Shown here one piece after another: positions 59,182-64,000 of a DNA stretch of 64,000 nucleotides. The position numbers and the translations under genes were made by a program. Location of the stretch: the NCBI GenBank assembly GCA_003116975.1, contig BGKB01000086.1:224710-288709 (forward strand), in the 5' to 3' direction. How positions within the stretch are numbered: the first letter of the stretch is position 1; the number at the start of each line of letters is the position of its first letter. This stretch comes from Aurantiochytrium sp. KH105 (lineage: Eukaryota; Sar; Bigyra; Thraustochytrida; Thraustochytriidae). The notes under the pieces are model-generated. The model worked only from the letters and a program-made list of their open reading frames with translations, was not told the origin of the DNA and did no database searches.

Positions 59182-61103
59182 GGCACTTGCCTACAAGGCG
59201 GCCGGCTGTCTCGACGGCTGTGTCCTTTGCCAAGTTCGAGGGCGTCGCTTGCTCAAAAACGTGGCGGTGTCGACCCCTGGCTGCTCACACCGTGCGCGGT
59301 CGCCTCCCTCCTCGACAACTATTGTCGCGCTTGCACGCCTGCACGCCCGCTCCCGCTCTCACGCAGCGCAGCGCAGCGCAGCGTGCCACCGGCGCTCGCG
59401 CGTTCCCTTCCCCTCCGCCCTCGCGTGCAACGCCTTCGAGGCGGCGGGCTCGCCGGCGTCGGAGTCGGAGTCGTCGCCGCGCGAGGGCTTCAACCCCGGC
59501 TCCGCGGCGCGAGCTGATCGCGCCGGGCCGCGGCTCGCGCGGGCGGCGGCGGCGCGGACTGGCGAGCGAGCGAGCGAGCGCGACCCGCGCCCGCGGCGTC
59601 CGCCGCGCGGCGCACGAGATGGCGTCGAACCGGGTCTGGCCTGGGCGGGCCAAGCCAAGCCAAGTCACGCCGCCGCGCCACGCCGATGGATGCTGCCGCG
59701 CCGCGCCTCGCCTCGAGGGCAGGCGAGCGAGACAGCAAGCAAGACGCGCGCGGGCAGGGGGAGGGCGGGACGGAGCGGGTCTGTGCCCGCGCGGCAGCGC
59801 CACGCGACGCGACGCCTCACGCGCGTCGAAGATGAGATCGAATGCCGCCAGCGAATCTCTCGCTCGCTCGCTCGACCCGCCTCGAGCCCGAGCGGCCGCG
59901 ACCGCCACGACCGAAGCGAGGCCGCTCTGCGCGGGGACCGCGGAGGTCTGCGCCTGCGCCAGGCAGTCGGGCAGGCAGCCGCGCAGCCAGGTCGCGAGGG
60001 TCTGCTCGCTCGAGCGGCGGCGATGAGGTTATGGTCCAGTCTTCGCAAAGCCATGCCATTGAAGGTCAACGCTCACCTGGAAGTCGCAACAATGAGTTAC
60101 AAATACACAGCGGAAATGCGTGCACAGCAGCGCGCGCTCACGGCACACCTGGGCGCGACCGAGGCGGGGTGGAATGGGGTGGAGTGCAGTGCAGTGTACG
60201 TACGCAGTCTCTCCGACCGCCAGCGCCTCGCAGCGCCAGGACGTGGAGGCGTCGAGAACACGTCACGTGCGTGTCGCCCACGTCCTCGCAGGCGCAGACG
60301 GCGGTGAACCGGGAATTGAGGCGTGTGCGGCTGAACGGAGGCGCTGAGAAGCTGGTGTGTGCTGCTGACGCGACGGAAGCGGAGCTGCTGAGCGCAGAGT
60401 GAGCAGGGCGGGCAGCGCAGGGTAGGGCTGCGCAGAGCGGACGAAGCCGCACGCCGAGAGTGTGAAGAGGAGCGACCCGGAGCGACGAGACGACGTGAGG
60501 GGACCGGCGAAAAGAAAGCAGAGTCGAGTTTCTGGCTGGTGAGGTATGGATGTCCGCACACTTTCGGGTTATAGACCTAAATCTATAGGCCTACTTTGTT
60601 GCATTCTAATCCAAGGTCGACCGGGAAGGGCTTAGCAGCGAACATTGTGCACAAACAGGGAGAAGCGTTCTTGCGAGCAACTGCCACCAAACACTTTAGC
60701 AAGAGTGTCACGGAGTGCCAGATTGATCTTGACATGACATGCTTCCACATGGTCGCCAGAATGAGCTCGCCCCAATCTTGTGTTCCTATGCGAAAAGGGA
60801 AGAGAAAGAATGAAGCTCATCACAGATTGCAAGTTTATAGCGAAAAGGAAACTTTCGGATGATCTGTAGGCTTTGGGTGTCTATTTCGATCGATCCTTGA
60901 CCGCAAAAGCGCTAACGCCGCAGTGCTATGGTGGGCCACGATTAGTTCTTGAACGAGAAGTATAGCCGCAGGCTGCCCGGCGCCATGGAAGGTCTCCATG
61001 TTGTTTTCTTTTCCCCATCCCTCTGAGCGTTGGTAATTGGAAAGGCGAAAGCTTTTTTTTTTGCCTTTGCTAGCTGCTGGAATACCCTCACAATTCGAAG
61101 TTC
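59182..61103. other. Gene-poor GC-rich region
   Basis: Shadow ORFs rich in Arg/Ala/Pro on all frames. Contains GCAGCGCAGCGCAGCG repeats (59361-59380), GCGAGCGAGCGAGCG (59565-59580), CACGTC/CACGTG (60256-60270), GGTTATAGACC (about 60568-60578) and a GGAATGGGGTGGAGTGCAGTGCAGTG repeat (60171-60197; described by position). No gene or RNA recognised. Confidence 0.45.
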
Positions 61104-62060
61104 GTCAAGCCAAGGCAAGTGAACAAGAACGAAATTGACCAATCAGAAAGAAGACAACAGCTCACCAGGAATCAGAGCGAGCAGAGCGAAACGAATTTGC
61201 GTCATCATCGTCCCAGATATCTGATCTCCTGCCTTATTCTACATTAGCAGAACAAACGCTAGCTCCGCGTGTCCGCACACTTATATGGAGTCCAAATGGA
61301 GCGGCAGAATGTCGTCGGCCAAAGCACCTCTGCCGTTCACAGCGACGCGATGCTCAAGTCGTCGTAGAGGCTGGTGCTGAATAATGGTCAAGCCAAGACA
61401 AGTCAAGGGAGCAAGAACAAAGATTGACCAACCAGGAAGAAGACAACAGCACGCCAAGAATCAGAGCTAGCAAATCGAAACAACTTTGCGTCATCATCGT
61501 TCCAGCTGTCTGACCTCCTTCCGTTCCCACGTCATTCCCAACTAGCCTATTAGGTTCTAGCGTCAGCATAAGAAACGCTAGCTCCGCATTTTCGCACACT
61601 CATGTTCCTGTTGCTCTTTTCGGCCAATCGGAGCGGCAGAATGTCGTCGGCCAAAGCACCTCTGCCGTTCACAGCGACGCGACGCTCAAGTCGTCGTAGA
61701 GGCTGGTGCTGAATAATGGTCAAGCCAAGACAAGTCAAGGGAGCAAGAACAAAGATTAACCATCCAAGAAGAAGACAACAGCACACCAAGAACCAGAGCC
61801 AGCAAATCGAAACAACTTTGCGTCATCATCGCTCCAGCTGTCTGACCTCTTTCCGTTCCCACGTCATTCCCAACTAACCTATTAGGTTCCAGCGTCAGCA
61901 TAACAGACGCTAGCTCCGCATTTTCGCACACTCATGTTCTCTTTACGGCCAAGGTTGCTCTTTTCGGCCAATCGGAGCGGCAGAATGTCGTCGGCCAAAG
62001 CACCTCTGCTGTCCACAGCGACGCGACGCTCAGGTCGTTGTGGCCGCCGCTGCTGAATGA
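61104..62060. repeat. Tandem repeat array, unit about 330 bp
   Basis: GTCAAGCCAA recurs at 61104, 61387 and 61719. GCTAGCTCCG recurs at 61258, 61577 and 61909. GCGGCAGAATGTCGTCGGCC recurs at 61301, 61633 and 61977. The two central units (about 61387-61718 and 61719-62050) are near-identical: I count about 12 substitutions across 246 bp. The left copy is diverged and shorter. An 81-codon minus-strand ORF with a hydrophobic stretch is kept in the two central copies (61354-61599 and 61686-61931) with 6 amino-acid changes, about the number expected without selection. A satellite or a decayed mobile sequence are both possible. Confidence 0.8.
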
Positions 62061-63881
<1,821 letters not shown>

Positions 63882-64000
63882 ATGCTCGCGAGCCAACTGG
63901 GAAGAACCAGCCTCGTGCGCGGCATGCAGATGCAGGCCGCGCGCGCAGGCGTGCAGGGCAGTCTGGCCGAGGTGGCGCTCAAGGCGACGCAGGCGCGCGG
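63882..64000 (+). CDS. N terminus of a probably mitochondrial protein, runs off right edge
   Basis: An ATG at 63882 opens a frame that is still open at 64000 (39 codons). It begins MLASQLGRTSLVRGMQMQAA, with Arg and hydroxylated residues and no acidic residue for the first 30 positions. This is a mitochondrial targeting pattern; RAGVQGSLAEVALKATQAR follows. A purine-rich GCAAGAGAAGAGAAG leader precedes the ATG. Product identity cannot be seen. Confidence 0.6.
   Translation, partial: MLASQLGRTSLVRGMQMQAARAGVQGSLAEVALKATQAR

Overview
This is nuclear DNA of a GC-rich, gene-dense, intron-poor eukaryote. Most genes are single long ORFs. Three genes have one short GT-AG intron each (100, 148 and 143 bp). 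The gene mix is CDPK, MAPKK, clathrin light chain, prefoldin, CCT, mitochondrial ribosomal protein, COQ2, an axonemal outer-arm docking coiled coil, and a secreted protein with PT-rich linkers. Together with homopolymer tracts (Q, N, A) inside proteins, this suggests a flagellated stramenopile. A labyrinthulomycete/thraustochytrid is my best guess; the organism is inferred from style, not proven.

Layout, left to right. 1-9.4 kb: 5' part of an unrecognised gene running off the left edge (-), a MEK-like MAPKK (-), mitochondrial ribosomal mL54 (+), clathrin light chain (+, one intron), prefoldin 6 (-, one intron). 10.8-21.3 kb: a large secreted multicopper oxidase fused to a REJ/GPS-like region (+), TXNDC9/PhLP3 (+), an orphan zinc-finger protein (-), an MGC-anchored CDPK (+). 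21.7-32.5 kb: BTB/kelch-like protein (+), ODA docking coiled coil (+), a small GON7-like protein (-), LRR protein (+), a disordered nuclear-type protein (-), and a nuclease-pseudokinase gene with an internal frame break (+). 33.2-45.9 kb: a 2012-residue TRF4-type nucleotidyltransferase with zinc fingers (+), a 1391-residue multi-KH protein (-), COQ2 (+). 46.5-59.2 kb: abpB-like EF-hand actin bundler (-, one intron), CCT7 (+), L-type lectin (+), Atg17-like coiled coil (+), DHHC acyltransferase (+), a membrane glycosyltransferase (-). 59.2-63.9 kb: a gene-poor stretch with roughly 330-bp tandem repeats and an (AAGC)29 tract, then the start of a probably mitochondrial protein leaving the right edge.

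Genes are independent eukaryotic units, often divergent from GC-rich promoters of 1-2 kb. Three members of the CCT folding network (prefoldin 6, TXNDC9, CCT7) lie within 43 kb, which may be chance. The most unusual items are the multicopper oxidase-REJ-GPS fusion, the PD-(D/E)xK nuclease-pseudokinase with a frame break, the zinc-finger/TRF4 fusion, and shared promoter motifs (clustered CACGTG; GCAAGTGG).
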